Assembly: GCA_003557445.1 (NCBI GenBank)
Contig: PWOK01000233.1
Location: forward strand, 1 to 6,430
Origin: Halanaerobiaceae bacterium
GTDB lineage: Bacteria > Bacillota_F > Halanaerobiia > Halanaerobiales > CSSED10-376
Direction: 5' to 3'
Length of the DNA stretch: 6,430 bases
Of this stretch, positions 5,837 through 6,430 are shown one piece after another (the first letter of the stretch is position 1; each line of letters starts with the position of its first letter). Position numbers and translations under genes: made by a program. The notes beneath the pieces were generated by a model, which saw only the letters and a program-made list of their open reading frames with translations, ran no database searches and was not told the origin of the DNA.

Positions 5837-5865
5837 AAAGTGCCTATATTCCAGGCATTTTGTTT
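5837..5865 (+). terminator. Hairpin with T-rich tail in the greA leader: terminator or attenuator
   Basis: TGCCT (5841-5845) pairs with AGGCA (5853-5857) around a 7-nt loop. The stem can extend by one G-U and three A-U pairs (5837-5840 with 5858-5861), and TTTTGTTT (5858-5865) follows. It is the only GC-containing hairpin with a T tract in this gap. It lies about 80 nt after the stop of the upstream gene but also about 30-50 nt downstream of the predicted greA transcription start. It could therefore end the upstream operon and also shorten greA transcripts. The short core stem and interrupted T tract make full termination uncertain. Confidence 0.55.
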
Positions 5866-5921
5866 CATGTTAAGCTGATTTAATTAATAATATTATATAA
5901 AAAAACAAAGGAGCATATAAA

Positions 5922-6404
5922 ATGAGGGAAGAAGTTTTGTTAACTGAAGAGGGATTTGAAAACCTGGAAAAAGAACTTGAACACCTGAAAACTGTAAAAA
6001 GGAGACAGGTTGCTAAACGTATTAAAACTGCAAGAGAATTTGGAGATATTAGTGAAAACTCAGAATATGATGATGCCAAAAATGAGCAGGCTTTTATAGA
6101 GGGCAGGATTAAAGAAATACAGAACACTTTAAAAAAGGCCAGAGTTGTAAAGAATGATGAGGTTAGTGATAAGACAGTAAGTATCGGAACTACTGTTAGG
6201 TTAAAAGATCTTGATAATGGTGAAGAATTCAGTTATACTATAGTTGGAGCAGCAGAAGCGGATCCCCTTAACGAAAAAATCTCAAATGAATCACCTATTG
6301 GCAAAGCACTGCTTGGCCACAAAGTGGGGGATGAGGTTAAAGTTGAAGTACCTTCAGGTATTTTGACATATCAAATACTATTAATTAAGAAAACTAAAGG
6401 ATAA
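5922..6404 (+). CDS. greA: Transcription elongation factor GreA
   Basis: Rescues backtracked RNA polymerase by entering its secondary channel and stimulating cleavage of the nascent RNA 3' end. The 160 residues match normal GreA length. Residues 1-75 form the N-terminal antiparallel coiled coil ([17 protein letters not shown], then the second helix ending near LKKARVV). The tip motif [16 protein letters not shown] (41-56) supplies Asp42 and Glu45, equivalent to the catalytic acidic pair of E. coli GreA (D41, E44). The C-terminal FKBP-like domain includes [20 protein letters not shown] (86-105), [20 protein letters not shown] (120-139) and the terminal TYQILLIKK. The ATG is preceded by AAAGGAG (5907-5913) with 8-nt spacing. 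It has its own consensus promoter and a hairpin-bearing leader. The next gene begins 15 nt after its stop, probably in the same transcript. Confidence 0.98.
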   Translation: MREEVLLTEEGFENLEKELEHLKTVKRRQVAKRIKTAREFGDISENSEYDDAKNEQAFIEGRIKEIQNTLKKARVVKNDEVSDKTVSIGTTVRLKDLDNGEEFSYTIVGAAEADPLNEKISNESPIGKALLGHKVGDEVKVEVPSGILTYQILLIKKTKG

Positions 6405-6419
6405 AAAAGAGGGATAAAA

Positions 6420-6430
6420 ATGGATATTGA
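6420..6430 (+). CDS. Start of a downstream gene cut by the window edge (possibly lysS)
   Basis: ATG GAT ATT GA opens at 6420, 15 nt after the greA stop, with GAGGG (6409-6413) 6 nt upstream. Only three full codons (MDI) are visible, so the product cannot be read. In many Bacillota lysyl-tRNA synthetase follows greA, which makes lysS the leading guess from gene order alone. Confidence 0.5.

Overview
The window is strongly A+T-rich (roughly one third G+C by eye). It carries good Shine-Dalgarno sites and consensus-like sigma-A promoters. The housekeeping order birA - coaX - dusB ... greA - (next gene) is typical of Bacillota, especially Clostridia-like lineages. Protein style (many Lys, Ile, Asn), an HTH-containing BirA and a type III pantothenate kinase all fit a low-GC anaerobic Bacillota. 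A halanaerobial relative is plausible from general resemblance, but the taxon is an inference.

Left block (1-2699, + strand): a tight operon of birA (5' end cut by the window edge; biotin-protein ligase/repressor), coaX (type III pantothenate kinase, first step of CoA synthesis) and dusB (tRNA-dihydrouridine synthase). coaX and dusB are separated by 4 nt, and the dusB Shine-Dalgarno site lies in the last codons of coaX.

Middle block (2683-5754): three genes sit where greA would often follow dusB. A MurE-like Mur ligase on the minus strand overlaps dusB tail-to-tail by 17 nt and starts at a TTG codon. It keeps the ATP site and the apparent UDP-muramyl-peptide site, but lacks the DNPR-type and GKGHE-type motifs that select the incoming amino acid in true MurE. 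A 179-nt divergent promoter region (extended -10 for the Mur ligase; TTGCAA-17-TAAAAT for the rightward genes) separates it from a two-gene unit. That unit is an HTH protein with a conserved-looking C-terminal alpha/beta domain, followed 4 nt later by a GTG-started 301-aa protein. The latter resembles a family that I recall being labelled 'quinate 5-dehydrogenase', but it shows no clear catalytic or dinucleotide-binding motif. These two genes are the best candidates for an undescribed system here.

Right block (5755-6430): greA (transcript-cleavage factor) has a full-consensus promoter, TTGACA-17-TATAAT. A short GC-containing hairpin followed by a T-rich tract lies between that promoter and the greA start, so it could end the upstream operon, attenuate greA, or both. 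A perfect 11-bp inverted repeat spans the upstream stop codon and the greA -35 region. The first bases of another gene (lysS by usual gene order, not provable from 11 bases) start at 6420. There is no evidence of mobile elements, CRISPR arrays, tRNA or rRNA genes.
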